This document shows positions 17,926 to 26,011 of a stretch of 64,000 nucleotides of DNA, in pieces. The stretch's first letter is position 1; each line of letters starts with the position of its first letter. The DNA lies in contig NZ_CP099399.1 of the NCBI RefSeq assembly GCF_024721175.1, forward strand, positions 3,642,001 to 3,706,000, given 5' to 3'. The notes under the pieces were generated by a model. It was not told where the DNA came from, made no database searches, and worked only from the letters and a program-made list of their open reading frames with translations. Made by a program: the position numbers and the translations under genes. Origin of the DNA: Rhizobium sp. Pop5 (GTDB taxonomy: Bacteria; Pseudomonadota; Alphaproteobacteria; Rhizobiales; Rhizobiaceae).

Positions 17926-19059
17926 TTAGAAAGCTGTCGGGCGCGGCAACGGCACCGGCACGTTGGCGATCGTTCCTGCCGTATCGCCGCCCGCCACTTT
18001 TTCCGGCTGCGGAGCCGGCTGCGGATCCTGGCCCGGAATGAGGCCGGCAAAGACGAATTGCGGCTCGTGATCCATTTCCTGGATGTAGGGCGACTGAATC
18101 TTCATGCGGCCGACTTCGTCGCGCGTTTCGCTGCGTATCTTGGCGCCCTTGGCGCTGCAGATATCGGCGGTAATATCAGCGACCTGATCCCGTCCCTGCC
18201 CGTAAGGCTTCAGCGAACCGAGCGTATCACCCGCGGTGGGCTGCGTGGTAAAGCCCTTCTGCAAGAGGTTCGCGGTGGCATCGGCGCGCGCAGCCAGGCT
18301 GTCCGTGCCGAGCACGACCGAGACGAGGGTGCGGCCGTTGCGCGTCGCAGAACCGATCTGGTTGAAGCCCGAGGCGCAGATGAAACCGGTCTTCATGCCG
18401 TCAGCACCGGCGAAACGGCCGATCAGCAGATTGAGGCTCGGCACGTTCTGCTGGCCTGTCGTGAAGCCCTCCAGCGAGAAATAGCCGGCATACTGCGGAA
18501 AATCACGGCGTAGCGCCACCGTCAGCACCGCCAGGTCGCGCGCCGTCGTATACTGCCCCTTGCCGGGCAGGCCGTTGGGATTGATGAAATGCGAATCCGT
18601 CATGCCGAGCTTCAGCGCCGCGCCGTTCATCCGCGTGACGAAAGCTTCCTGCGTGCCGCCGACGGCTTCGGCGACCGCGACGGCTATGTCGTTGGCCGAC
18701 TTCACCATCAGGATCTTCAGGGCGCTGTCGAGCGTCAGCTTCTGGCCCGGCTTGAAATACATCTTGGCGGCCGGCTGCGCGGCAGCGCGCTTGCTCATGA
18801 CGATAGGCGTATCGAGGCTGATCTGACCGGCGCGGATCGCATCGAACACCGTATAGACGGTCATCAGCTTGGTGAGCGAGGCCGGATACCATTTGCGGAA
18901 GGCTTCTTCATGTTCCAGCACGCGGCCGGACTGCACGTCGACGAGAATATGCGGATTGGCCTGGGCGAGCGGGACGGAGGCAAGAAAACCGGCAGTCGCG
19001 GCAACTATGAAGCTAAGCTGCCGCGAAGCGGCAAATAAACCAAAGTGGCTCGTCGGCAC
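17926..19059 (-). CDS. D-alanyl-D-alanine carboxypeptidase (class A PBP)
   Basis: A 377-residue periplasmic enzyme that trims the terminal D-Ala from peptidoglycan pentapeptides. The three serine-penicillin-binding motifs are all present: SLTK with the nucleophile S61 and K64, SAN at 121-123, and KTG at 223-225. An N-terminal signal segment ending LAQANP precedes the catalytic domain; the C-terminal part is Pro-rich (PAPQPEKV) and ends PVPLPRPTAF. It fits the DacF/DacC group. It is upstream of the CobW-like gene on the same strand with a 13-base gap, and divergent from the amidohydrolase gene. Confidence 0.92.
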   Translation of the reverse strand: MPTSHFGLFAASRQLSFIVAATAGFLASVPLAQANPHILVDVQSGRVLEHEEAFRKWYPASLTKLMTVYTVFDAIRAGQISLDTPIVMSKRAAAQPAAKMYFKPGQKLTLDSALKILMVKSANDIAVAVAEAVGGTQEAFVTRMNGAALKLGMTDSHFINPNGLPGKGQYTTARDLAVLTVALRRDFPQYAGYFSLEGFTTGQQNVPSLNLLIGRFAGADGMKTGFICASGFNQIGSATRNGRTLVSVVLGTDSLAARADATANLLQKGFTTQPTAGDTLGSLKPYGQGRDQVADITADICSAKGAKIRSETRDEVGRMKIQSPYIQEMDHEPQFVFAGLIPGQDPQPAPQPEKVAGGDTAGTIANVPVPLPRPTAF

Positions 19060-19234
19060 GGCTCATCCTTCAGATATCAGGAAATCTCGAAAGCTTCATC
19101 TATCTAGCCTATATGGCTATGACATGGCAAAGGTCATTGACGAAGTAATTTGCATGAGCCTCACGCCCTTGTGAAGCGATCAACGATTGCCAGGATTCCG
19201 TAACAGGAATGTATTTGATAACAGGAACGCCGAT

Positions 19235-20398
19235 ATGCCGATTTTGAACAGAGCCGCCGAACTGCAGGACGAAGTCGCCGAATGGCGCCGCCATATTCAC
19301 GCGCGGCCCGAACTTCTCTTCGCGGTGGAAAACACGGCCGCTTTCGTCGCTGAAAAACTCAAGGAATTCGGCGTCGACGAAATCGTCACCGGCATCGGCC
19401 GCACCGGCGTCGTCGGCCTGATCAAGGGCAAGGGCGAAGGCAGCCGCACGATCGGGCTGCGCGCCGATATGGACGCCTTGCCGCTGACGGAGATCACCGG
19501 CAAGCCGTGGGCCTCGAAGACACCAGGCAAGATGCATGCCTGCGGTCATGACGGCCATACCGCCATGCTGCTTGGCGCGGCGAAATACCTGACCGAGACC
19601 CGCAATTTCAACGGCAATATCGCCGTCATCTTTCAGCCTGCCGAAGAGGGCGGCGGCGGCGGCAATCTGATGGTCAAGGACGGCATGATGGAGCGCTTCG
19701 GCATCGAAGAGGTTTATGGCATGCACAACTTGCCGGGCCTGCCCGTGGGACAGTTTGCTATTCGCAAGGGCGCGATCATGGCGGCGACCGACGAATTCAC
19801 CGTCACCATCAAGGGTCGCGGCGGCCACGCCGCCCAGCCGCACCGCACCATCGACCCGATCGTCATCGGCGCCCAGATCGTCGCCAATCTGCAGATGATC
19901 GCTTCGCGCACCGCCGATCCGCTGCGCTCGGTCGTCGTCTCGGTGACTAAGTTCAATGCGGGTTTCGCCCATAACGTCATTCCGAACGACGCCACCTTCG
20001 CCGGCACCGTCCGCACCCTCGACCCCGAAGTGCGCACGCTGGCTGAAACGCGGTTCCGGCAAATTGTCGAGGGCCTGGTCGCGGCCCACGGCGCTGAGGC
20101 CGAGATCAGCTTCCACCGCAACTATCCCGTCACCGTCAACCATCCCGACGAGACCGAACATGCGGTCGCCGTCGCAAGCGCCATCGCCGGCGAGGGCAAC
20201 GTCAATCCCGAGATCGATCCGATGATGGGCGGCGAGGATTTCTCCTACATGCTGAACGCCCGTCCCGGCGCCTTCATCTTCATCGGCAATGGCGATAGCG
20301 CCGGCCTGCACAACCCGGCCTACGACTTCAACGACGACGTCATCGCGCACGGCATCTCCTACTGGGTCCGCCTCGCCGAACAACGCCTCGGCCTCTGA
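19235..20398 (+). CDS. M20-family amidohydrolase (hippurate/N-acyl amino acid hydrolase)
   Basis: A 387-residue zinc peptidase of the M20D group. It removes acyl groups from N-acyl amino acids; the exact substrate (hippurate, N-acetyl amino acids or auxin conjugates) cannot be read from sequence. Metal-site segments are GLRADMDALP, MHACGHDGHTA and the PAEEGGGGG loop with its glutamate pair; a late GGEDFSYM supplies another ligand. The ATG at 19235 is preferred over one at 19187 because an AGGAA precedes it and the shorter form matches normal length. An intrinsic terminator follows at once. Confidence 0.88.
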   Translation: MPILNRAAELQDEVAEWRRHIHARPELLFAVENTAAFVAEKLKEFGVDEIVTGIGRTGVVGLIKGKGEGSRTIGLRADMDALPLTEITGKPWASKTPGKMHACGHDGHTAMLLGAAKYLTETRNFNGNIAVIFQPAEEGGGGGNLMVKDGMMERFGIEEVYGMHNLPGLPVGQFAIRKGAIMAATDEFTVTIKGRGGHAAQPHRTIDPIVIGAQIVANLQMIASRTADPLRSVVVSVTKFNAGFAHNVIPNDATFAGTVRTLDPEVRTLAETRFRQIVEGLVAAHGAEAEISFHRNYPVTVNHPDETEHAVAVASAIAGEGNVNPEIDPMMGGEDFSYMLNARPGAFIFIGNGDSAGLHNPAYDFNDDVIAHGISYWVRLAEQRLGL

Positions 20399-20406
20399 CA
20401 AGAATT

Positions 20407-20433
20407 AAGGCTTGGCTTCGCGCCAAGCCTTTT
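20407..20433 (+). terminator. Intrinsic terminator after the amidohydrolase gene
   Basis: Ten-bp perfect stem AAGGCTTGGC / GCCAAGCCTT with a five-base loop and a short T-run, nine bases after the stop codon and about 20 bases before the tRNA gene. Confidence 0.82.
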
Positions 20434-20451
20434 GTATGCATGGCGTCCAGT

Positions 20452-20528
20452 GGTCCCGTAGCTCAGCAGGATAGAGCACCAGATTCCTAATCTGGGGGTC
20501 GCGCGTTCGAATCGCGCCGGGATCACCA
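20452..20528 (+). tRNA. tRNA-Arg (anticodon CCU)
   Basis: A complete 77-base cloverleaf with encoded CCA. The acceptor stem is GGTCCCG / CGGGATC (one G-U), the D-arm contains GCTCAGCAGGATAGAGC, the anticodon stem-loop CCAGA-TTCCTAA-TCTGG places anticodon CCT at 20486-20488, and the T-arm is GCGCG-TTCGAAT-CGCGC. It reads AGG. Such tRNA genes are frequent integration sites, but I see no integrase or repeated 3' end in this window. Confidence 0.96.
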
Positions 20529-20619
20529 TTTTTTCAGCGCCTCACCTGAGCAGATGGGAACTCGACGTCGGCGTGCGCCGCGCAAACCAGGCGGCAGAAG
20601 CCAGTCGAGGCGTCTTCTC

Positions 20620-20865
20620 TCATTCCTTGATCGGAATTCCTGCTTCAATCGCAGCCTCTATGAATGCCTGCCGCGCCTCCTCTCGGCTTCGCTTTCCAGA
20701 CATGACATCCGCGCAGACGGCGCAAGCTCGATCCAGGGCGGGACCTTCATCTGTCGGCCAGTCTTCAATCAGCGCCCAGGTCGCAGCCTGGGTGGTCTGA
20801 ATCACCACCCATTGATCCGGCCCTTCAAGGGCGATCGTCACCGGCTTTTTCCAAATGGTTTGCAT
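20620..20865 (-). CDS. DUF982 family protein
   Basis: An 81-residue cytoplasmic protein. It starts MQTIWKKPVTIAL and contains the family pattern of a QWVVIQTTQAATWALIEDWP strand-helix, then a charged helix with SREEARQAFIEAAIEAG. DUF982 genes are numerous in rhizobia and short; none has an established role. The ATG at 20865 is chosen because the longer frame (to 20943) adds a region without family similarity. Single gene, between the tRNA and a membrane protein gene. Confidence 0.78.
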   Translation of the reverse strand: MQTIWKKPVTIALEGPDQWVVIQTTQAATWALIEDWPTDEGPALDRACAVCADVMSGKRSREEARQAFIEAAIEAGIPIKE

Positions 20866-20959
20866 TGTCCTTGGCCTTCCTCGCGTGCTGCGGGAGTAGT
20901 TAGAATGACCAGTCTCGTTTTGCAAATCGGCACCGAGCCACATTGTCTTTCGTGTTGAC

Positions 20960-21478
20960 TTACAGCACCTGACGAAGGGCTCGTCGTCCTCTCACAACCC
21001 ACCGCGTTCCCAATCCCAGCACCGCTGCGACAACCCATCCACCGATAAAGCCGATCGCACCCCAGACAAGACCCGCAAAGCTCACCGGCACACCGGGCAC
21101 GAAATCGCGCCAGGTATTGGCGAACACCACATCGTCCGCATTCCCCACCAGCACGAAAGGCTTGGCGACGGGAGCCGCTGTGCCGAGTTTCTGCTGCTGC
21201 GACAGCAGCGTCTCGTAGCGAGTAATCGTGCTCTGCATCGAGACGCCGCGGTCGCGCAGGAAGTCGTCCGAGGATTGCGCATAGGCGTTCAGCGCCTCCT
21301 GGCGGTCGAGATGGTGTGTGGCGGCCTGCTGGCTGAAATCCTCGACGATGACGCGCAGTTCGTCGATCGCCCCGCCGATGCGCTGGCGGTATTGCTGGGC
21401 AAATTCCGGCGCCTGCGAGAAGACCATCCCGCCCACAACTCCGGCTGCGACGGCGATGATCCTTGCAATCGGTCTCAT
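20960..21478 (-). CDS. DUF2937 family membrane protein
   Basis: A 172-residue protein with an N-terminal hydrophobic segment (ARIIAVAAGVVGGMVFS), a helical periplasmic part containing FAQQYRQRIGGAIDEL and a predicted coiled coil over RYETLLSQQQKL, and one or two C-terminal transmembrane helices (LVWGAIGFIGGWVVAAVLGL). This layout matches DUF2937. Function unknown; an envelope role is inferred only from topology. A RIME-like palindromic repeat lies upstream. Confidence 0.75.
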   Translation of the reverse strand: MRPIARIIAVAAGVVGGMVFSQAPEFAQQYRQRIGGAIDELRVIVEDFSQQAATHHLDRQEALNAYAQSSDDFLRDRGVSMQSTITRYETLLSQQQKLGTAAPVAKPFVLVGNADDVVFANTWRDFVPGVPVSFAGLVWGAIGFIGGWVVAAVLGLGTRWVVRGRRALRQVL

Positions 21479-21509
21479 GATCGATGCCTCCGGCTGTCCA
21501 CCTGCGCTA

Positions 21510-21612
21510 GCGCATCGGCCCGAAAGCGGAATCGATTTTCGGAAAGCTCGATGCGCAGTTTCAAAGTGTTAGAGCGTCCTTTGTGCGTCCGAAAGAACCC
21601 ATGGCGCTCTAA
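21510..21612. repeat. RIME-like palindromic intergenic repeat
   Basis: Two adjacent palindromes with spacing typical of rhizobial intergenic mosaic elements. First: GCGCATCG (21510-21517) pairs with CGATGCGC (21549-21556), with an inner CCGAAA/TTTCGG. Second: TTAGAGCG (21569-21576) pairs with CGCTCTAA (21605-21612). The sequence resembles the dispersed RIME elements of Rhizobium and Sinorhizobium, from memory rather than from a search. Confidence 0.6.
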
Positions 21613-21726
21613 CGAGCAGGCGCGGCAAAGGTTTCCACCTTCGACACAATCGGTAACGCTATGTGATTGAACGACAAGGCTTCGGTCGAGTTGAGACTAT
21701 GACCAACTCAGAAAGAGAGAGCCGTC

Positions 21727-22011
21727 ATGAAACAGTTTATCCTCGCCTGCACGCTCGCCGCAGCGTCCGTCTTTTCCACAATGCCGTCCCAGGCGGCGAG
21801 CGTCACCATCACCACGGATAACGCACGTCCTTATTACGGCGATCCGGAACGTTCCTACTACCGCGATTCGGAACGTCCCTATTACCGCTACAGCCCCTAT
21901 TACCGTCATCACATGATGTCGCGCCGCGTCTCGGAGGAGTGCTTCACCAAGACGGAAAGGATCCGCCGCCATGGCCATACGGTCATCAAGGAAACCCGAA
22001 TCTGCCGATAA
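21727..22011 (+). CDS. Small secreted Tyr/Arg-rich protein
   Basis: A 94-residue protein with a clear signal peptide (MKQFILACTLAAASVFSTMPSQAAS). The mature part has a short imperfect repeat DPERSYYRD / DSERPYYRY around residues 39-55, then YYRHH, and ends with a cysteine-containing segment SEECFTKTERI...ICR that could form one disulphide. AGAGAG lies before the ATG. It belongs to no family that I can name. Such short, Tyr-rich exported proteins are common in rhizobia. Confidence 0.65.
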   Translation: MKQFILACTLAAASVFSTMPSQAASVTITTDNARPYYGDPERSYYRDSERPYYRYSPYYRHHMMSRRVSEECFTKTERIRRHGHTVIKETRICR

Positions 22012-22128
22012 GGGAATGCACATATGAAACGCTCGGCCGATCCTCCCCGGCCGGGCTTTCCGTCTGATTTCGCCATGAGGAACTTCGCAATATCAGCCGC
22101 GTTTACCCGCGAAACAGGAGGATTCATC

Positions 22129-22281
22129 ATGCGTATCAAGATGACTCTTTTGGCGATCGCCTATGTCGCCGTCAGCGCCCTGCTGCTTGCCATAGCCCAT
22201 CAGCCGCAGGGGCCGGTTACCACCGGGAAGACGGATCGCCTGGCGGGCTCTTCCTTCCTGGTCGAGCGCTTCGCCGGTTGA
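22129..22281 (+). CDS. Small membrane-anchored peptide (50 aa)
   Basis: A 50-residue frame, MRIKMTLLAIAYVAVSALLL followed by a short hydrophilic tail. The start at 22129 has a strong AGGAGG seven bases upstream, so it was preferred over a longer frame from 22024 that lacks such a site. One transmembrane helix or uncleaved signal is predicted for residues 5-23. No family recognised. It sits 117 bases after the Tyr-rich secreted protein gene. Confidence 0.5.
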   Translation: MRIKMTLLAIAYVAVSALLLAIAHQPQGPVTTGKTDRLAGSSFLVERFAG

Positions 22282-22326
22282 TGAACGCGCATTCCGCACG
22301 CACATCTCGGGCGTGTGCTTCGGCGG

Positions 22327-22617
22327 TCAATGCGCGTCGCTGATCCCAGCTCCGCCAAGCAGAATCCGGTTGTGCACCGATTGCACGCCTTCGACAGCCC
22401 TGGCGACGACAGTTGCCCGCTCGATTTCGCCCACCGTGCCGACGGTGCCGGTCAGCACGATCTGGCTTTCCTCCATCGTCACCTCCACATCCGAGGCATC
22501 GATACCGCCGGCGATCGCCAGCGCATTGGCAACGGCAGCCTCGAGCGATGCACGATTGGCGATTTCCGCGTCTATCTCAGGCTCGAGCCCGTGAAATGTC
22601 TGTTCCTTGAAAACCAT
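22327..22617 (-). CDS. BON domain protein
   Basis: A 96-residue protein made of a single BON domain (about residues 22-90): a helix with LEAAVANALAIAGGIDASDVEV, then ESQIVLTGTVGTVGEIERAT and the closing VEGVQSVHNRI. BON domains bind membranes or lipids and are often found in envelope stress proteins such as OsmY. There is no signal peptide, so this one may be cytoplasmic. The ATG at 22617 has AGCGG upstream. Single gene. Confidence 0.82.
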   Translation of the reverse strand: MVFKEQTFHGLEPEIDAEIANRASLEAAVANALAIAGGIDASDVEVTMEESQIVLTGTVGTVGEIERATVVARAVEGVQSVHNRILLGGAGISDAH

Positions 22618-22680
22618 GATCCGCTTCTCCGTGAAATCTGCTTAGCAAACGCCGTTCGACGGAGTTTGGTTTCAGTGCCG

Positions 22681-23331
22681 CTACCACTGCACGCGATAAC
22701 GCAGATTGACGCTGCCGGCCTCGCCTCCCGAAAACGGATTATTCACCGAGGCATCGAGATTGAGGTTCGGCAAAATGGCCTGGCTGACCGCCACCGTACT
22801 CGAGAAGTCGCCGCCGGCGTTGCTGACGCCCGTTCCCGCCGAAAGCGAAGTTCCCGTCCAGGGATGGATGAGCTTCAGCGCCTGCGACGCCGTTACCGAA
22901 GCCTGCCGCGCATCGACGGTGTCATATTGGACACTGATGGACCGGCTCGACTGCATGTCGAGCGACTCCGAGAGGATCCAGCTGCGTGAGCGGCTGAGGA
23001 TCAGCGCGCCGCTGCCGCGCAACGTATCGACCCTGACACTCGCGCCCTCCTGCGATTGGCCTGCCGGGGTGACGGTCGTCTTACTGATCTTGCCCCAAAG
23101 CATGGCTTGTCCGGATTCGGGCAGCGGCGCCCCGCCTTTGGTCGAGGCAAGACCGATATCGGCGCCGGCGCTCGTTTCCCACTCTGCCGGCAGGCGAAAA
23201 CCCATCGTCGCCTTGTAGGACCGCTCCGAAAGCTTGGCCGGAGACCAGATCAACAGGTCGTCCGCCTTTGCGTCCGGCACCGCCGAAGGCAGGATGGCGA
23301 AAAGAATGCATGCTGTTTTGAATATCTTCAT
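22681..23331 (-). CDS. Secreted beta-rich protein of unknown function
   Basis: A 216-residue protein with a signal peptide (MKIFKTACILFAILPSAVPDAKA). The mature part is rich in alternating polar and hydrophobic residues, Ser and Thr, and ends in a strand with RYRVQW, an aromatic C-terminus like that of outer-membrane beta barrels. I recognise no named family. The start at 23331 is chosen because the 100 residues upstream in the frame are compositionally odd and have no signal. It may be an outer-membrane protein; that is inference from pattern alone. Confidence 0.55.
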   Translation of the reverse strand: MKIFKTACILFAILPSAVPDAKADDLLIWSPAKLSERSYKATMGFRLPAEWETSAGADIGLASTKGGAPLPESGQAMLWGKISKTTVTPAGQSQEGASVRVDTLRGSGALILSRSRSWILSESLDMQSSRSISVQYDTVDARQASVTASQALKLIHPWTGTSLSAGTGVSNAGGDFSSTVAVSQAILPNLNLDASVNNPFSGGEAGSVNLRYRVQW

Positions 23332-23703
23332 GAGATCCGATCGTTTTGACCTGACACTGACGGCGGCGCCGAAACCGGCGCGCGGTTTATGGGAAAGCGC
23401 TCGCAACGCGCACGGGCGGGATTGCGGCCAAGCCGTCCATCCCGGTTTCATCCTCGATTTAATGTTGGCCGGAGGCCTATGACACTGACGTGCCTTTGAC
23501 GGACGCCGCAGCGCCCCCGATATCCTGACGGCCGTGACGACCGCTGGGAAGCTCGATTCCCTTGGGAATGCTGTAAGGATCACATCCAGCCGGCGCTCTG
23601 TAAACCCCTTGGCGGTTGAAATCTGCTGCACCGCACACTTGCCGCTCCCTCCAAAGCCTAGTAGAGCCTGAGCCTACGAGAGCAATTTTTCGCGAAATTC
23701 TAA
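23332..23703. other. Intergenic region upstream of dxr
   Basis: About 370 bases between two divergent genes. No convincing reading frame and no RNA gene seen. The last bases before dxr are AT-rich with AATTTTTCGCGAAATT, a short imperfect palindrome. Promoters for both neighbours should lie here, but I cannot place them with confidence. Confidence 0.45.
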
Positions 23704-24894
23704 ATGATGACCGGCAACACCGCGCCGCGGCGCCTCAGCATCTTCGGCTCGACCGGCTCGATTGGCCGCAACACCCTCAATGTCGTCGAACATCTGGGCG
23801 GACGGGAGAAATTCGAAATCTCCGTGCTGACCGGCAACGGCAACGTGGAGCTGCTTGCCCGCCAGGCCAGATCCTTCGGCGCAGGGCTGGCGGTTACCGC
23901 GAACGACCGGCATTACGAATCCCTGAAATATGAACTCTCAGGCAGCGGCATTGCCGTCGCATCCGGAAAATCCGGCCTCATGGAAGCGGCTGACCGCGAA
24001 GCGGACTGGGTGATGGCGGCAATCGTCGGCACGGCGGGTCTGGCGCCGACCCTCGCGGCCGCGCGCCGCGGCGCCGATATCGCCCTTGCCAACAAGGAAT
24101 GCCTGGTCTCGGCGGGCGATCTCTTCATCAAGGCGATCCATCAAGGCGGCGGCAGGCTGCTTCCTGTCGATAGCGAGCACAATGCGATTTTCCAGGTGCT
24201 GGAAGAAAACCAACGCCCCGCCATCGAGCGCGTGATCCTGACCGCATCGGGCGGCCCCTTCCGCACCGCATCTCTGGAGGAGATGGCCGGCGTGACGGTG
24301 GAAACGGCGCGCGCCCATCCGAACTGGTCGATGGGATTGAAGATCTCGATCGACAGCGCCTCGATGTTCAATAAGGCGCTTGAGATGATCGAGGCCCGGC
24401 ACCTTTTCGGGCTCAAGCCCGAACAGATCGAGGTGATTTTCCACCCGCAGTCGATCATTCATTCCATGGTCGGCTATACCGACGGCTCGGTTCTGGCGCA
24501 GCTCGGCGCCCCCGACATGCGCACAGCCATCGGTTATGCGCTCTCCTTTCCGCGCCGGCCGAACCTGCCGGTCGAGCGGCTGGATTTTGCCAAGCTTGCG
24601 CGGCTCGATTTCGAGGCGCCGGACGAGCGGCGCTTTCCGGCTCTGCGGCTTGCACGGCTTGCAATGACACGCGGCGGCGTTCAGGGCGCGGTTCTGAACG
24701 GCGCGAAGGAAGTGGCGCTCGAGGCCTTCATCGAGAGGCGGCTATCCTTCCTTGCCATGGCCGACATCACCGAAAAGGTCATGGATGATCTCGCCCACCT
24801 GCCGGCGGCATCCGGCATGGACGATGTCTTCGCTGCCGACAGGCAGGCCCGGCACAGGGCCGCCGAGCTAATGAGGCTCGATGCCGCCAGCTGA
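23704..24894 (+). CDS. dxr: 1-deoxy-D-xylulose 5-phosphate reductoisomerase
   Basis: A 396-residue enzyme that rearranges and reduces DXP to MEP with NADPH, the second step of the non-mevalonate isoprenoid pathway. The NADPH-binding GSTGSIG is at residues 15-21, ANKECLVSAG and PVDSEHNAIFQ are the metal and substrate loops, and SIDSASMFNKALE and HPQSIIHSMV follow. The gene stands alone, not beside uppS, cdsA and rseP as in many proteobacteria. ATGs at 23704 and 23707 are both possible. No key residue is missing, so it should be active. Confidence 0.95.
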   Translation: MMTGNTAPRRLSIFGSTGSIGRNTLNVVEHLGGREKFEISVLTGNGNVELLARQARSFGAGLAVTANDRHYESLKYELSGSGIAVASGKSGLMEAADREADWVMAAIVGTAGLAPTLAAARRGADIALANKECLVSAGDLFIKAIHQGGGRLLPVDSEHNAIFQVLEENQRPAIERVILTASGGPFRTASLEEMAGVTVETARAHPNWSMGLKISIDSASMFNKALEMIEARHLFGLKPEQIEVIFHPQSIIHSMVGYTDGSVLAQLGAPDMRTAIGYALSFPRRPNLPVERLDFAKLARLDFEAPDERRFPALRLARLAMTRGGVQGAVLNGAKEVALEAFIERRLSFLAMADITEKVMDDLAHLPAASGMDDVFAADRQARHRAAELMRLDAAS

Positions 24895-24914
24895 AGCTTT
24901 CGGACGCGCGATGA

Positions 24915-26000
24915 TTACCGCAGCCGTTTGCCGCCCTCATCGAACAACCTGCAATCCGATGGCTCGAACAGCAGGCTGACCTCTTCTCCTGCGGCGATGC
25001 TGACCGGTGAACGGTGCTCGACAGTCAGCGACTGACCATCGGCCAGCTGGCAATAGAGATATTGCGTTCCCCCGAGATATTCCGAGAAATCGACGGTCGC
25101 CGTCAGTTTACCCGAACGGTCGGACGCCACCTTCAGATGCTCCGGCCGCAGGCCGAGCGTCAACGCGTTTCCGGCCGGCCCGTCTGTCCTGCTTAAGCCG
25201 CTCTCGATACGAGAGCCGGCGACGTCCACGAGGCCTCTCTCGCCCCAGCGGGCGTTCAGGAGGTTCATCCGAGGTGAGCCGATGAAGCCCGCCACGAAAG
25301 TATTGGCTGGGTCCTCGTAGATTTCCCGCGGCGTTCCGGCCTGCTCGACGCGTCCGTCGCGCAGCACCACGATCTTGTCGGCGAGCGTCATCGCTTCCGT
25401 CTGGTCATGAGTGACATAGATCATCGTGTTGCCGAGTTCGCGGTGAAGACGGGCGATCTCGATGCGCATGGAAACGCGCAGTTCCGCATCGAGATTGGAG
25501 AGTGGCTCGTCGAACAGGAAGACGTCAGGCTTGCGCACGATCGCCCGGCCGATCGCCACGCGCTGGCGCTGGCCGCCGGAGAGCTGTCCGGGCCGCCGGT
25601 CGATAAGATGGTCGATCTTCAGGATTGCGGAAGCGGCCTTGACGCGGGTCTCTATGTCGGCGGGACTGGTGCGCGCCATCTTCAGCCCGAAGGCCAGGTT
25701 GTCGCGCACGCTCATATGCGGGTAGAGCGCGTAGGACTGGAAGACCATGGCGATGCCGCGCTCGGATGGATCGAGATCGGTGACGAGGCGCCCCTTGATC
25801 TCTATCTCTCCGTCGGTGACGTCCTCGAGGCCCGCGATCATACGAAGCAGCGTCGATTTTCCGCAGCCGGACGGGCCGACGAAGACGACGAATTCGCCTT
25901 CCGCAATCGTCAGATCGATCCCGTGGACCACCTGAAGACTGCCATAGCTTTTCCGCACGTCCTGGAGCACGACGCTCTTGTTACCCATACCGTTCGTCAT
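24915..26000 (-). CDS. ABC importer ATPase, UgpC/MalK type
   Basis: A 361-residue ATPase that powers a sugar importer. It has Walker A (GPSGCGKST), the Q-loop, signature LSGGQRQRVAIGRA, Walker B and a C-terminal TOBE/OB regulatory domain (about residues 240-360). Starts at 26000 (MTNGMGNKSVV) and 25988 (MGNKSVV) are both possible. Last gene of an operon on the minus strand with a solute-binding protein, two permeases and a GH127 hydrolase; only 11 bases separate it from the hydrolase. It should serve this importer, although such ATPases are sometimes shared. Confidence 0.9.
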   Translation of the reverse strand: MTNGMGNKSVVLQDVRKSYGSLQVVHGIDLTIAEGEFVVFVGPSGCGKSTLLRMIAGLEDVTDGEIEIKGRLVTDLDPSERGIAMVFQSYALYPHMSVRDNLAFGLKMARTSPADIETRVKAASAILKIDHLIDRRPGQLSGGQRQRVAIGRAIVRKPDVFLFDEPLSNLDAELRVSMRIEIARLHRELGNTMIYVTHDQTEAMTLADKIVVLRDGRVEQAGTPREIYEDPANTFVAGFIGSPRMNLLNARWGERGLVDVAGSRIESGLSRTDGPAGNALTLGLRPEHLKVASDRSGKLTATVDFSEYLGGTQYLYCQLADGQSLTVEHRSPVSIAAGEEVSLLFEPSDCRLFDEGGKRLR

Positions 26001-26011
26001 CCCCAAGCGAC

